Counted from the stretch's first letter, positions 32,267 to 42,789 are shown. The stretch: 64,000 bases of DNA from Bathynomus jamesi (GCA_023014485.1 JAJOZX010000942.1:238501-302500), one strand, 5' to 3'. Notes: generated by a model from the letters alone, not told the origin. Numbers and translations: made by a program.

Positions 32267-32804
32267 ATGGCTCCTAACCATTTCTACGTCACACTCCCGG
32301 TCTCCTCGTCCCTGTCTGTACACCCTAACAACACACTAGCCAACTTTGTAACAGAGCTCCACGGGCACATTGAATTGGGTCGTGATTCGTATGAGGTGGG
32401 GATATGTGAAATTCAGCTGGACACCGTCTTTTTAAATATTGAACATAAAGAAACCGTTTTTACGATTCTTAGAGACATTGACGAGTGTGAAAAAGCTGGG
32501 GTAGCTATGGATGAGACTATGCGTATCGCTCGGACTAAGGCTGCACGGTATTACAGTACAGAAGTAAGACTAGGACCGGGTCAATATGGTCCGGTCGAGG
32601 ATGATGTGAGAGGCTTAAACGTTGCTCACATCCCAAACCATAGAGGAAGGAGTTTGAGTATTACATATGACAGGCCCCATTATGTGAATGTCGCAACTAA
32701 TTTAATAACCAATATCACAATATATAAGAACGATTGAGGGCGAAAACTTCCCATTCGGTAACGGGAGTTCAGTGAAGCTACACTTTCGACGCACTGAATT
32801 ATAA
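32267..32804 (+). pseudogene. Polinton minor capsid (penton-like) protein, frameshift near the C-terminus
   Basis: Begins MAPNHFYVTLPVSSSLSVHP and continues NNTLANFVTELHGHIELG, then SYEVGICEIQLD, the N-terminal signature of the Polinton protein regarded as minor capsid/penton. The frame stops after NITIYKND at 32737; the adjacent frame continues with a NFPFGNG and VKLHFRR ending to a stop at 32802-32804. It is shorter than I expect for the family, so an internal deletion is likely. Its stop overlaps the next start (TAATG). Confidence 0.68.
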
Positions 32805-33196
32805 TGGATAGAAAACCTTTCACCGTCTATCGAGGGGTGAGATACCAGCGCGGTAGTGGACTTGGATCCATTTTTTCATCCATACTACGTACGGCTGTTC
32901 CTTTGCTGAAGAGGGGTGCCAGATACCTTGGAAGGAAAGCGCTACAATCAGGCCTTAACACTGCAGAAGACATATTGGCCGGGCTAAACCTAAAGAAGCT
33001 CTAAAAAAACATTTAAAGCGTACACGGGACGAAATCATCAAAGATGCAAAGAGAAAAATGCGTGGTGGCGGGAAGAAGAAGGTCTCCCCGGAAGAAGATG
33101 GGGTCACGTGGTATTAAACGTAAAAGGCTATCAAAAAAGAAGTGCTGTAAGGGAATGAAAACTATGGTTGACACTTTTTTGACTGATATAAGCTAA
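32804..33196 (+). pseudogene. Small basic virion-type protein with Gly-rich protease-site motif, two frame changes
   Basis: First frame, 66 codons: MDRKPFTVYRGVRYQRGSGL, then an amphipathic stretch (TAVPLLKRGARYLGRKAL). It ends LNLKKL at 33004. A second frame continues with a Lys/Arg-rich tail including KMRGGGKKK, and a third with RKRLSKKKCCKGMKT to 33196. The GSGLG and MRGGG stretches resemble sites cut by adenovirus-type proteases. Such proteins may line the capsid or condense DNA. Position between the two capsid genes supports a virion role; exact function is inferred. Confidence 0.55.
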
Positions 33197-33209
33197 GGAC
33201 ATTGATCTC

Positions 33210-34560
33210 ATGAATCATAGTTTGTTTACCACTTGTCGAGAGAGGAGTCACTATTTCGCCATGGCACGCTTCATCCACCCATGTAGTTCACAATGCTGTA
33301 AATCGGAGCTGTCCCTTTTGAGCTCCCGCCAACCCAAGTTTCTATTGAGCACAGTGACTTTATTACAATTAACCCTTTAAACACAATTAGTTTCCCGAGT
33401 GCACCTATAGAATTCGTGATACCCAGCTCAGGTCCTTACTTTTTTGATCCAAGCTGTGTGCACATGTACGCTAAGCTACGTATAGCCCATTCTGATGGAA
33501 CGGTCTGCGTTGACAAATATGCTGTATACCCTGAAACAAACTTTCTGCACTCCATATTCAACCAGTGTGACGTATATTTAAATCAGACCAACATATCGGC
33601 AGGCACGGGTACTATCATCTACGAGCCTATCTGGAAAATGTCCTCAACTTTTCCAAAGAAGCGAAGGCTACCTTTTTAAGTGCCGAGGGATATTATCAAA
33701 CTAAAGATGAAAATAGTATAAAGGACAAATTTAAAAATTCTAAAAATAAAATATACGAGTGTTTTGGACGGTTGCACACAGATTTCACTTTCCAGGAGAA
33801 GTTGCTTGTCAACGGGGTGGATATGAAAATAAAGCTCACCCGCACGAGTCCTGAGATCTGCTTAAATCTGGCTGCGGATCAAGAGGAGGGTGCAAAGCCC
33901 GTTGTGGTTCACATTATGGACACATACCTCCGCGTACGGCGAGTGAAATTAAGTTCACCAAAACAACTAGAAATTGAGAAAAATTTACTAAACGCTACAG
34001 TGAAATATCCTATTAACAGAGTGCAAATCAAACTATATACGGTTCCTGCAGGGTTGGCATCGAAGCAGATAGAAAACATTGCCCTGGGAAATCTTCCTAA
34101 AAGGATATTAATCGGCATGCAGGACCATGCTTCGGTGAATGGAAAATATAAACAGAGTGCCTTTAAATTCGAGAATTTCGGACTTAAAAATATAACTCTA
34201 TACGTTAATGGCACTGCTTTGGGTGGAACAATGGGTACGGACTATTCATCAGACGCTGTGTTACCTCTTTGTGCCAGAGCCTATAGTAATCTGACCCATA
34301 TTGCAGGTGATTGTGATGAGCTTGGTAATGGGGTAACGCAGGAAGAATTCATTGATCAATTTAACCTTTATCCGTTTGACATTACACCTGACTTATCTGC
34401 TAGCGTAAATACCCATTTATCCCCACAGCAGAGCGGAAACATCTCAGTGCGGTTGGAATTCGCCAAGCCTATAGACGCTCCTATTAGTGTACTTGTATAT
34501 CTCGAATCGCAAGCCCTAATAGAAGTAGATAGATTTAGGAGCGTTATCACTGACTTTTAA
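33210..34560 (+). pseudogene. Polinton major capsid protein (double jelly roll), frameshifted
   Basis: N-terminal part (ATG at 33210 or 33261) includes CCKSELSL, then PPTQVSIEH in an adjacent frame, then IEFVIPSSGPYFFDP, NFLHSIFNQCDVYLN. The large second part (33772-34560, 262 codons) holds EKLLVNGVDMKIKL, TYLRVRRVKLS, NRVQIKLYTVP and ends ALIEVDRFRSVITDF. This order is characteristic of the Polinton major capsid protein. Breaks near 33315 and 33665 leave it non-functional, with some sequence between 33665 and 33770 damaged. Protease follows after 1 bp. Confidence 0.82.
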
Positions 34561-34561
34561 A

Positions 34562-34999
34562 ATGGATGCTAATACACTTCAGAAAGTAATGGAGCGAGTC
34601 ACACGTTCCAAATTTATCGGCGTGTTTGCGAAGAATGAAACATTGAGTTTGCCAAGTACGCGAGAATGCGGTAGTCTTATTGTGAACACAGATGTCATCG
34701 GTAATGAAGGGATTCACTGGATCGCTGTCTATTTTAAAAATAGACAGCGCCTGTACTATTTTGATTCACTCGGTACTCAACCCTGGAGTGACCCTTTTAT
34801 TGTAAAATTTCTCGCTCAGTTACATATTCCCGAAGTTGTATGGAACCCATTTCGCATGCAAGGATATTTTACTAATGTTTGCGGAATGTACTGCGTCTCA
34901 TTTCTCATGCATATGTCAAGTGATAAAGAATTTATAAATTTTTTTTATTTGACCCGTGTCACACTCGCCGAAACGATGAAATGGTATGCAGACAGATAA
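34562..34999 (+). CDS. Polinton adenovirus-like cysteine protease (145 aa)
   Basis: Intact frame. Candidate catalytic triad: His in GIHWIAVYF, Asp in YYFDSLGTQPW, Cys in NVCGMYCVSFL, in the order of the adenain/Ulp1 clan. Short but complete for the family. It probably matures capsid and core proteins. Its start lies 1 bp after the capsid stop, so translation or transcription is likely coupled with the capsid gene. It is one of few virion genes here without a break. Confidence 0.85.
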   Translation: MDANTLQKVMERVTRSKFIGVFAKNETLSLPSTRECGSLIVNTDVIGNEGIHWIAVYFKNRQRLYYFDSLGTQPWSDPFIVKFLAQLHIPEVVWNPFRMQGYFTNVCGMYCVSFLMHMSSDKEFINFFYLTRVTLAETMKWYADR

Positions 35000-35507
35000 A
35001 AAACCGTTTTCCAATTGTGCGTACTCGTTGTATATTATAATGTTTATGTTCGTATATTTGTAACGATATATTCTGTAGTTGTTTATTGTACTGATTTCTT
35101 TCATTTAATAAATTTATGAAAATATATTGTCTTCTTATCCCAAAAAGATCGAAAAACACTTACATTATTTCGGTGTGACATTGTTGACTGATCAGTATAT
35201 CCTCCCTATTCATGACACGAGATTCTTCAAAAGATTGTATAACACGTGTCAAATCCTCATCGGACCTTAAAGGAATAATGTTCATTCTTTTAAAACATAT
35301 ACAGAGTATACAGACAGATCCCCATTATGTGAAGATATCTTTGGTTCGAGGAATAACATTGATTGCCATAAAAAATTTCGATTTTAGTATAATGGGGATA
35401 AGAGGTAAAACCAAATAACATTGATTGCCATAAAAATTTTTTGGCGAGTATCTATTTGACGAGATACTACAACTCTCCATATATATATAAAAAAGAATTA
35501 GACACTT

Positions 35508-35678
35508 ACATTTCTATGGTAGTCCCCTGCGTCGGGTTGTAAGGAGCGTCACTGCAAATATCTTCAACGGTTTGCGTTGGAAATAATTCGCCACGGTCAA
35601 TCGCATTGAAAAGACTAATTGCGGTTAATGCTGCAGTATCACTTTCTTCATACAATTCCGGGAGACGTACAGGTCCAT
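35508..35678 (-). pseudogene. Small acidic Polinton gene, duplicate copy (N-terminal frame change)
   Basis: Starts MDLYVSR at 35678, but a missing base shifts the frame. The other frame carries LYEESDTAALTAISLFNAID, then TQTVEDICSDAPYNPTQGTT, ending at 35508. Paralogue of 36026-36190 in the tandem duplication. Function unknown. Confidence 0.45.
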
Positions 35679-36025
35679 GGTGGAGGATGTGTGACTTGCT
35701 GACTGTTCAGTATATCCCCCGTATTCCGAGATTCTTCAAAAGATTGTATAACACGTGTCAAATCCTCATCGGACCTTAAAGAAATAATGTTCATTCTTTT
35801 AAAACATATACAGAGTATACAGACAGATCCCCATTATGTGAAGATATCTTTGGTTCGAGGAATAACATTGATTGCCATAAAAAAATTTCGATTTTAGCAT
35901 AATGGGGATAAGAGGTAAAACCAAATAACATCGATTGACATAAAAATTTTTTAGCTAGTATCTATTTGACGAGATACTACAACCCATCCATATATATATA
36001 AATCGAATTATAGACACTTACATTT

Positions 36026-36190
36026 CTATGGTAGTCCCTTGCGTCGGATTGTAAGCGCGTCACTGCAAATATCTTCTACGGTTTGCGTTGGGAATAATTC
36101 ATCACGGTCAATCGCATTAAAAAGACTAATTGTCGTTAATGCTGCAGCGTCACTTTCTTCATACAAGTCTGGGGAGACGTACAGGTCCAT
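36026..36190 (-). CDS. Small acidic Polinton protein (54 aa), right arm
   Basis: Frame starts MDLYVSPDLYEESDAAALTT and continues SLFNAIDRDELFPTQTVEDI. A 2-bp deletion relative to the duplicate changes the last residues. Acidic and rich in Asp/Glu. The frame has its own TATA box upstream. No family recognised. Transcribed toward the virion genes, opposite in direction to them. Confidence 0.5.
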   Translation of the reverse strand: MDLYVSPDLYEESDAAALTTISLFNAIDRDELFPTQTVEDICSDALTIRRKGLP

Positions 36191-36256
36191 GGTGGAGGGA
36201 ATGATTATTCACTGACGCGAAAATAGCTACTGTTACTCCCAACTGAAAAATAGCCC

Positions 36257-36264
36257 CTTTTATA
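36257..36264 (-). promoter_or_regulatory. TATA box upstream of the small right-arm gene
   Basis: TATAAAAG on the minus strand, 67 bp before the ATG at 36190. Confidence 0.5.
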
Positions 36265-36820
36265 TGCGCAATCGCCAAGCTCCGCCCCAAAAGACCAGAT
36301 GTTCGTAGTGATTGGCTGCCGGTGTAGCTGGGTGGAGCTATGACGTGTACCAATCCGCTATAACGGGACCGGACGAGTAACATATATATAAAATCGTGTT
36401 TCTTGTGAATAAATTATAGACACTTACATTTCTATGGTAGTCCTTATATATATTTTTACTTACAAGTTATTTCCAATTCGGCGAGAAATTACACTAGGGT
36501 ACAACGAAAACTATTTGGTGTTTCTTATAGAACTTTTGATGCTGATTCAGGTTTCAGAATTTTCTATCGCCCATAGTTTTCGAGAAAGAATCATAATAAT
36601 CGTGTATATTTGTCAACCCTTATATATATAAACACAGATGGAGTCGATGTAGACAATGCATGTCCTAATTATCTCGAAGAAATAGTGAGCAATCGACGAG
36701 ATGTAATTCTGAGTCCACGTTAAACTGTGGGTCTAAGGCGGGGTGAAAACCTTTCCAATTCGGCGAGAAATTACACTAGGGTACAACGAAAACTATGTGG
36801 TGAATTTATGAAACAATTCA

Positions 36821-37195
36821 TTTAAAAGACTGTATATATATAATTATAGTAAACTTAGGTCAAGATAAACTAGTTATCCATAAAAACCTAATTGGTTTTC
36901 TATAATTCTGTTTTCTATGGTTGGCTGAATAGGCTAACTACGTTATTTGTTTCGTCGGATTGTGTTTTGGTTAATTTCAAGTTTAATGAAGTTCAAGTTA
37001 ATGCTATATTTGCTTCTAATCGTTAAACACTATATACATCTATTGTAAAACACTATATACATCTATACATCTATAGTGAAACACTATATATATATCTATT
37101 TATCTATCTTAAAAAATTATAAAATATTTATCTTAATTTTGCTCATGTTGTTTGGAAAGTTTAAAACATTCAAACTTGTTTTAAATAAAGAAAAA

Positions 37196-37236
<41 letters not shown>

Positions 37237-37402
37237 AAGATGTTTAAAAGACTGTATATATATAATTATAGTAAACTTAGGTCAAGATAAACTAGTTATC
37301 CATAAAAACCTAATTGGTTTTCTATAATTCTGTTTTCTATGGTTGGCTGAATAGGCTAACTACGTTATTTGTTTCGTCGGATTGTGTTTTGGTTAATTTC
37401 AA
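36821..37402. repeat. Polinton right subterminal repeat (inverted 428-bp units)
   Basis: Reverse complement of the left units: one full unit plus partial units on both sides. A second small inverted repeat (ATTTATGAAACAATTCATTT at 36805-36824 and its complement near 37404-37427) brackets it. The interval 37430-37923 is present only on the right side and includes a diverged extra copy of terminal-repeat sequence (37770-37835) and CTCTCTCTCCTTCAGGTGT repeats. Confidence 0.8.
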
Positions 37403-37923
37403 CTTTTAAATGAATTGTTTCATAAATTTTCGTTATTCGTGACTTAAATATTTATAATAAAAATTAAGTGTGTAAAATTATTTATTTAATAAACAGAATT
37501 TAATTGGATTAACTACCGTCATATATATTGTGGTAGACTATTTAAATGGATGATTGATATATGGTTTTCTGGGAAACATGGCGCTATCTGGCAACTGAAT
37601 ACATTGCGCTATCTGGCAACTCAGCCAGAATAGAGGTTTATAAAAGACCGAGAGACGACTGACGGAGTCATTCCAGCTCGGCTCCCAGCCGAGCAAGGAC
37701 CTCTGATCCTTCTCTTTCTGGCTCTTTGGGAAAACCCCTTAGAGGCCTCTTAGGTTAGGAAAACGAAAATAACTTGGGGGAGAACTCCGCCTCCAAGTTG
37801 CGTGCCTTGCAATCAAAGGCCACTACTCTTTTTCTCTCTCTCCTTCAGGTGTCTCTCTCTCTCTCCTTCAGGTGTCTCTCTCTCCTTCAGGTGTACCCCT
37901 CCCCCTTGGCTCAGCCAACTGGC

Positions 37924-38224
37924 TGATTAGGAGCCTATAAAACAACGCCTACTCGGCTGAAGTCTTAATATGCACTTGGCTCCTGCCAGGTGAACACCTC
38001 TCCTCTTTTCTCTCCTTTCTGGCCCTTTGGGGGGAATAGCTTGGGGGAGAACTCCGCCTCCAAGTTGCATGCCCCTTGCAACCGGCAACAAAGGCCAGTA
38101 CTCTTTTTTTTCTTTTTTCTTTTTTTTCTTTTTTTAAATTTTTTTGCAACACCCCACCCCCTTTGCAACATTACGTAATCACTTGCAACATTCTTGCATT
38201 CTCCCCTTTTGCGGCTATACTACT
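37924..38224. repeat. Polinton right terminal inverted repeat
   Basis: Reverse complement of 22815-23107, with a pyrimidine-rich stretch in place of the left A-run. Confidence 0.88.
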
Positions 38225-38230
38225 AATCCT

Positions 38231-38494
38231 TTTGGAAATACTGTATATTTCTATGTAAATTTAAAGATTCAAAATTTCTCCTCAATTATAGTCTTGTATT
38301 GCTATTTAATTAGACATTTATTGAATGTCGCATAGAATCCAGTCACTTCCCAACACGTGAAATATTTTCATTTAAAAGTACAATATAAATATTTTAATTT
38401 GTATTGGAAATCTGGTTTTGATTTTTAACTTTTTAAGAACGGAAGGCGTATGTTCCTGATGGGCTCCCTCCTGTTGTTCTCAAGAGTTGCTTTT
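38231..38494. repeat. Dispersed ~1.05-kb repeat, copy 3, right part
   Basis: Continues 22015-22808 after the Polinton and matches 7095-7347, ending at the TA-rich tract 38495-38600. Downstream, 38600-39440 has no gene I can recognise; it includes a (CTG)n tract near 39358-39382. Confidence 0.8.
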
Positions 38495-38538
38495 TTATAT
38501 GTATATATATATATATGTGTATTATATATATATGTATA

Positions 38539-38592
<54 letters not shown>

Positions 38593-39462
38593 GTATATGT
38601 ATGTGTAAAAAGTGAACAATGAACAATTCCTACACCATCATTATATGGATTCATTGTCTTGATGCAGAACTTATGTTCGTATAGTTTTATGTTGAATGTT
38701 CATTTTTACATAAGAAACCAAAATCGCCTAAGCGAGTTTTTGGATAGAATTTCGATTTATACTTCTTTATTCATTACTGTATTTCCCTAATTCATCTTTT
38801 CTAAATAATGACTTATACACTATGACGTCATAAAATAACTTTATTCTCTTTACGTTTCCCATACTTTGTACACTGAATCACGTTCTTAGTATTTGGACAT
38901 CTTCCGTATTCAATGTATGGTAAATTCTTTAGTAATAATGTTGTGGTGTTATGTAGTATAAACATTATTATTCAACCATACTCATTATTCAACCATACTC
39001 ATTCTTACATTCATGTTCTTTCTTGATCGCTATCCTTTATTAATTTTATTACTTATTCATTCATCTACCTATTGTCTACTTATGCCCTATCAACTTATCA
39101 GTCTATGTTTACTCGTGTCTATATTACGCACACAACCTATTGTGTGACGAATGATATGTGTACACTACTGTGTGCAGTCGTACATGTCTATTGACGATCA
39201 TGAATACGTCTCGCGCGACTCCATTTGCGCCTTCGGAGCCCGAAGAGCCACGAGCGAGAGATAGAGAGATAGAGATATATACCCAATGAGATATTTGCAT
39301 GGCATTTGGGCTGGCAGGAAGGCAGGCATCGCATCGCTAAGGGCGGGTAGCGGCGGCTGCTGCTGCTGCTGCTGCTGCTGCTGACCGCATACTACAGTAG
39401 AAACTTAACGGTAGACCGCATACTACAGTAGCACCGTTTAAGTCGCCTTGCCCACCAACTAG

Positions 39463-39505
39463 GATGGCCATTTAAAAAGGAGGACACTGCGTATGTGGCC
39501 GTACG

Positions 39506-39582
<77 letters not shown>

Positions 39583-39625
39583 TAACGTACGGCCACATAC
39601 GCAGTGTCCTCCTTTTTGGAAATTT
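39463..39625. mobile_element. Palindromic MITE with a central (TA)n tract
   Basis: Arms GGACACTGCGTATGTGGCCG and its complement surround a (TA)n run of about 70 bp (39508-39580). A related GGCCACCCTA-ended sequence follows at 39636-39700. Confidence 0.75.
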
Positions 39626-39860
39626 GGAAATGGCCACCCTAAGGACAGAGTGCTCAAAAGGCGGACTGTCCGCCTAAAGCCGGACGTCTGGCCACCCTAC
39701 CACCAACACAGATTTTTTTAAGTGAAGGTCGCGTCTCTTTACCGACACGTTTATTGGTTTAGTAACCTTCATTAACCTTAGTTTTGCTTTCACCCGGAGT
39801 GTTCATTCTAACGAAGGTCAAACTTGTCACTCCACCTTAGTTAGATCTTCAGTTTAACGT

Positions 39861-39919
39861 GGAATCCGAACCACGCCCCACCACCAGCAGCCCAGTGTCT
39901 TAACCACTAGGCTACCCAT
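39861..39919 (-). repeat. tRNA-like / tRNA-derived SINE head
   Basis: On the minus strand GTAGCCTAGTGGTTAAGACA resembles a pol III A box and GGTTCGGATTCC a B box. No full cloverleaf with intact acceptor stem was found, so a SINE or decayed tRNA is more likely than a working tRNA gene. Confidence 0.45.
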
Positions 39920-39986
39920 TTATCTACCAGTCAATTTTTTTTTATTGTGTAAAAGGATGAACAACTGGGTTTTGCTGCGCGCCGCC

Positions 39987-40073
39987 TGCCGTCACCGGGT
40001 CTCGATCCCGGGGCCGAGGGATTCGTAGTCAGCGATACTAACCACTACACCACCGTCCACCGAGGCCCATCTA
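39987..40073 (-). repeat. Second tRNA-like sequence
   Basis: Minus strand: GTGTAGTGGTTAGTATCGCT (A-box-like), CTGACTACGAATC (similar to an Arg-ACG anticodon arm) and GGGATCGAGACCC (B-box-like). The anticodon stem does not pair well. Confidence 0.45.
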
Positions 40074-40685
40074 GCACAAGAAAACTTGTGAACGTCCCTG
40101 TTCCTAAAGTTATTGTTTTTCTTTAAACGTGTCAATCACAAAAACTAAAGCTCATACGCTGAGGAAGAGGACAACCACCCAATAGCTGAAAGTTATTTTA
40201 TAAATGAACAGTTATAAACTATGTAGGGAATATATAAATAATCAAACAATTTTACTATTAAGTTGTAACTATGGTTAAACTATAACAAAAACCTGGACAG
40301 CATTCATGGACAACAAAATTTTATAATAATCCGTGACGGCAAGGTCGTGAAAAAAAAGAAAACGATTTAATTCCTACTCGCTGCTACAAACTGGATTCAG
40401 TTGGTGTAATGAAGCTAGTGCTGCCACTCGAAGGAATTCCCCTACGGTAGGGGAAATTTGGTCAGTTGTAGGTTGTAGGGAATACCTACTGGGAAATCGT
40501 CTGAATGTATGTAGGTGGCCAGTAGGGAAAATTTCATTTGAAAGGTCGAAATGTTTGTCCGAGTTTTGCAGAAAATCTATAATGTTTTCTATTTTCAACT
40601 ATAGTTATTACCCATTGTATGGCGTCTTCATTAGACCCTAACTTTTTTGCTTGATTCATCTGAGTATTAAGTTCAAAGCCATATA

Positions 40686-41258
40686 CAGGGTGTCCGAGAA
40701 TTATCTGTACAATTTTTGGCTGTTATTAAAAGTCAACCATGAAGTGTAGAAATTCCAGTGTTGTCCCATTTTACAGAGAATCTCATTAAGTTTTTTCTGA
40801 TATCAAGTTTTGACAAGTTTTTTAGAAATTCCAGTGTGTCCGAACATTATCTGTACAATTTCATCTTTTAATAAAATTCATGATAACACACGTAAAATTC
40901 TTAAACAAGATTATTTAGAATCTGTATTTTCAAAAGTTTCTTTTATTAAAGTAACGTTGTTACAAACATTCGATATGTACACCATTAGTGATTCGCGAAA
41001 CATCCAATCGATACTCCAAATGTTGCCATGTACGCTGCAGCATATCCACATCAATTCGCTCAATAGCAGCTGTGATTCATGCTTTTAAATCATCAATGTC
41101 TGTCACCCGCGTACATTTCTAAAACACTTGTCAAAACGTGATATCAGAAAACACGTAATGAGATTCTCTGTAAAATGGGACAACACTGGAATTTCTACAC
41201 TTCATGGTTGACTTTTAATAACAGCCAAACATTGTACAGATAATTCTCGGACACCCGG
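40686..41258 (-). mobile_element. Deleted mariner-like element
   Basis: Ends CAGGGTGTCCGAGAATTATC and complement, flanked by TA (40684-40685, 41259-41260). The arms extend about 130 bp. On the minus strand near 41090-40960 the remains of a transposase C-terminus are readable. About 573 bp, non-autonomous. Confidence 0.75.
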
Positions 41259-41275
41259 TACTATACTGCTTTACC

Positions 41276-41480
41276 TCAAAGTACTGCCGCTGTTGAAAGA
41301 ACATTTTCAAGATTAAATAACAATAAGACAAAGCTCAGAAATGCTCTTGTTGTACGAACATTAAAGGCTATTATTAAAGTCAGAGAGAGATTTCCTAACA
41401 ATTTTGCAGTTAATTGAAGCTTAATTAATCTACATTCAAAAGCAAGAGATAGATACATGGAAAAATATTCAGATGCAATT
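41276..41480 (+). pseudogene. hAT transposase C-terminal (dimerisation) fragment
   Basis: Reads LPQSTAAVERTFSRLNNNKT followed by KLRNALVVRTLKAIIKV, matching the pattern P-x-STA-x-VER-x-FS with a downstream Lys/Arg-rich helix of the hAT dimerisation domain. Ends soon after at a stop. No other part of the transposase is nearby. Confidence 0.75.
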
Positions 41481-41699
41481 CGAAATACATGTAAGAACAG
41501 ACTTAAGTCATTACCTATTGTATGTATCGTACCTATTTTTGTATTTTGTTTATTTTTGTATTTTGTATTTTTGTATTTTGTATTTCTTCTCATAATAACT
41601 ATTTGTGCTTTATGTGTGAAACGTTATAAAGGAATGTTCAGTTCATTGTTTAGTAATAAAGTAGGTTTAATAAAGTAGCTTTGATTATTTCCCCTCCAA

Positions 41700-41812
41700 C
41701 TGTTTATGGAAATAGGACCAATAAATAAGTGCTAGTCATATCTATGAACATATGAAATTGAGAGGCACAAAGGGCCACCTTGGCCCATCAAGGGTACCTC
41801 CTTAAAAAAACA
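41700..41812 (+). repeat. Short repeat with A-tail, inverted copy at 60222-60332
   Basis: About 110 bp, ending in AAAAAAA. Its reverse complement lies at 60222-60332 beginning with a T-run. Contains CACAAAGGGCCACCTTGGCC. Looks like a retroposed 3' end (SINE or LINE tail). Confidence 0.6.
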
Positions 41813-41892
41813 AGGATATTCTTTACTTCAACACACCATAACCAATAACAAAACCAATATACATTTTTAGGTAATTAAAGTGCGATAAGTCC

Positions 41893-42426
41893 CAAGGGCG
41901 GATCTAGAGGGGGTTTAGCGACGTCCCCCCCCCCTTAATTTCTTGTTAGTGTCCTTTTTTCAAGTGCAAGTGCCCTATTTAAATGATGTGTATGCCCTCT
42001 GAAAACAAATTTTGTTTTTGTAAATAGATCATGTTTATTTTATTTTATTCAAACTCTATTTTGAGTCTTTATCCGTATACATTGTACTTCCAAATTTGTA
42101 GTTGTAATGGTTTTCATAGGTGCCCTTAATACTGGTGCAGCCATATCACTGTTTTTATCTCCATCTTATTCTGATAGTTCTTTTAATTGGCAAGACATCT
42201 GTAATTGTTTGAAAAATTTTGTGATACCAAATAAAAATCTAATTTGGGTACAATAGTTATCATATTTGAATGAGACTGATCTAATAAAACAATATAATTG
42301 ATTTTACACTCGCTAATTGGTGGTCTGTTTTAAGAAAAAAAATTTAGTACTGTGCCCTTTTTATTTTAGGGGTGCTCTTTTTCTTTGGACCCCCCCCCCT
42401 TACTGAAATGCCTAGATCCGCCCTTG
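41893..42426. mobile_element. Non-autonomous DNA transposon with CAAGGGCGGATCTAG ends
   Basis: Inverted ends (CAAGGGCGGATCTAG, CTAGATCCGCCCTTG) flanked by AGTCC on both sides. The inverted paralogue of the flank at 43690-43795 lacks the element, confirming a 5-bp duplication. Interior is AT-rich without a gene. Confidence 0.75.
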
Positions 42427-42789
42427 AGTCCAAATATCATGTTCATTTTTGTCACAAACGAACACTGCCTAAAATGTTCATAGATAGAAACAAACAAATC
42501 TTACTCTTAACGCCATTTAAATTGGCAGTGAATTCGAGTTCCAGATGACGACTCCTGGTGGGCAAGCCGTTTCCATGACCACCTTACGAAATAGGTACGT
42601 TTCCTCAGCAACTGATTTCAGGTTCCATTTCGATCTGGAATAAGGAAGGCTAACTCCCCAAAATACATAGCCAGATTTCTCTTCTACAAATCCCACGACG
42701 AGAACACCAGGCTTCATCATTTCTTGACGACAGCAGCACGGTTATACCCATCAAAACATATAGGTTAGGTAAGTTTAGGTAAGGTTCTC

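Larger units (their letters stand above)
35160..36200. repeat. ~520-bp tandem duplication in the Polinton right arm
   Basis: GAGATTCTTCAAAAGATTG at about 35219 recurs near 35738, and the sequences match over about 500 bp. A third partial copy (AGACACTTACATTTCTATGG) starts near 36418. Each full unit holds one copy of a small minus-strand gene. Confidence 0.85.
22815..38224. mobile_element. Polinton/Maverick element, 15.4 kb
   Basis: Terminal inverted repeats of about 295 bp begin AGTAGTATAGCCGC and end GCGGCTATACTACT, with the AG...CT termini of Polintons. Flanking AATCTT (22809-22814) and AATCCT (38225-38230) are a 6-bp target duplication with one difference. The gene set is diagnostic: protein-primed DNA polymerase B, retroviral-type integrase, packaging ATPase, adenovirus-like protease and jelly-roll capsid proteins. 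Polymerase faces left and the virion genes face right, diverging near 29.0-29.5 kb. Several genes have frameshifts, so this copy is probably dead. The region 29002-29520 between the two gene blocks is GC-richer, holds a direct repeat (about 29040-29125 and 29145-29235) and no gene I can support. Confidence 0.93.

Noticed and set aside
36159..36383. 74-codon minus-strand frame overlapping the small acidic gene start
   Set aside because: Covers the promoter region and is not repeated in the tandem copy; the 36026-36190 frame is supported by its duplicate.
38425..38654. Reading frames of 60-73 codons over TA/TG microsatellites
   Set aside because: They translate to repeated Tyr-Ile or Thr-His units and exist only because the dinucleotide tract has no stops.
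39472..39657. Tyr-Ile repeat frame across the palindromic MITE
   Set aside because: Product of the (TA)n tract; no coding signal outside it.
40374..40598. 74-codon minus-strand frame near 40.4 kb
   Set aside because: No family recognised, no splice sites or neighbours supporting it; kept out as unsupported.
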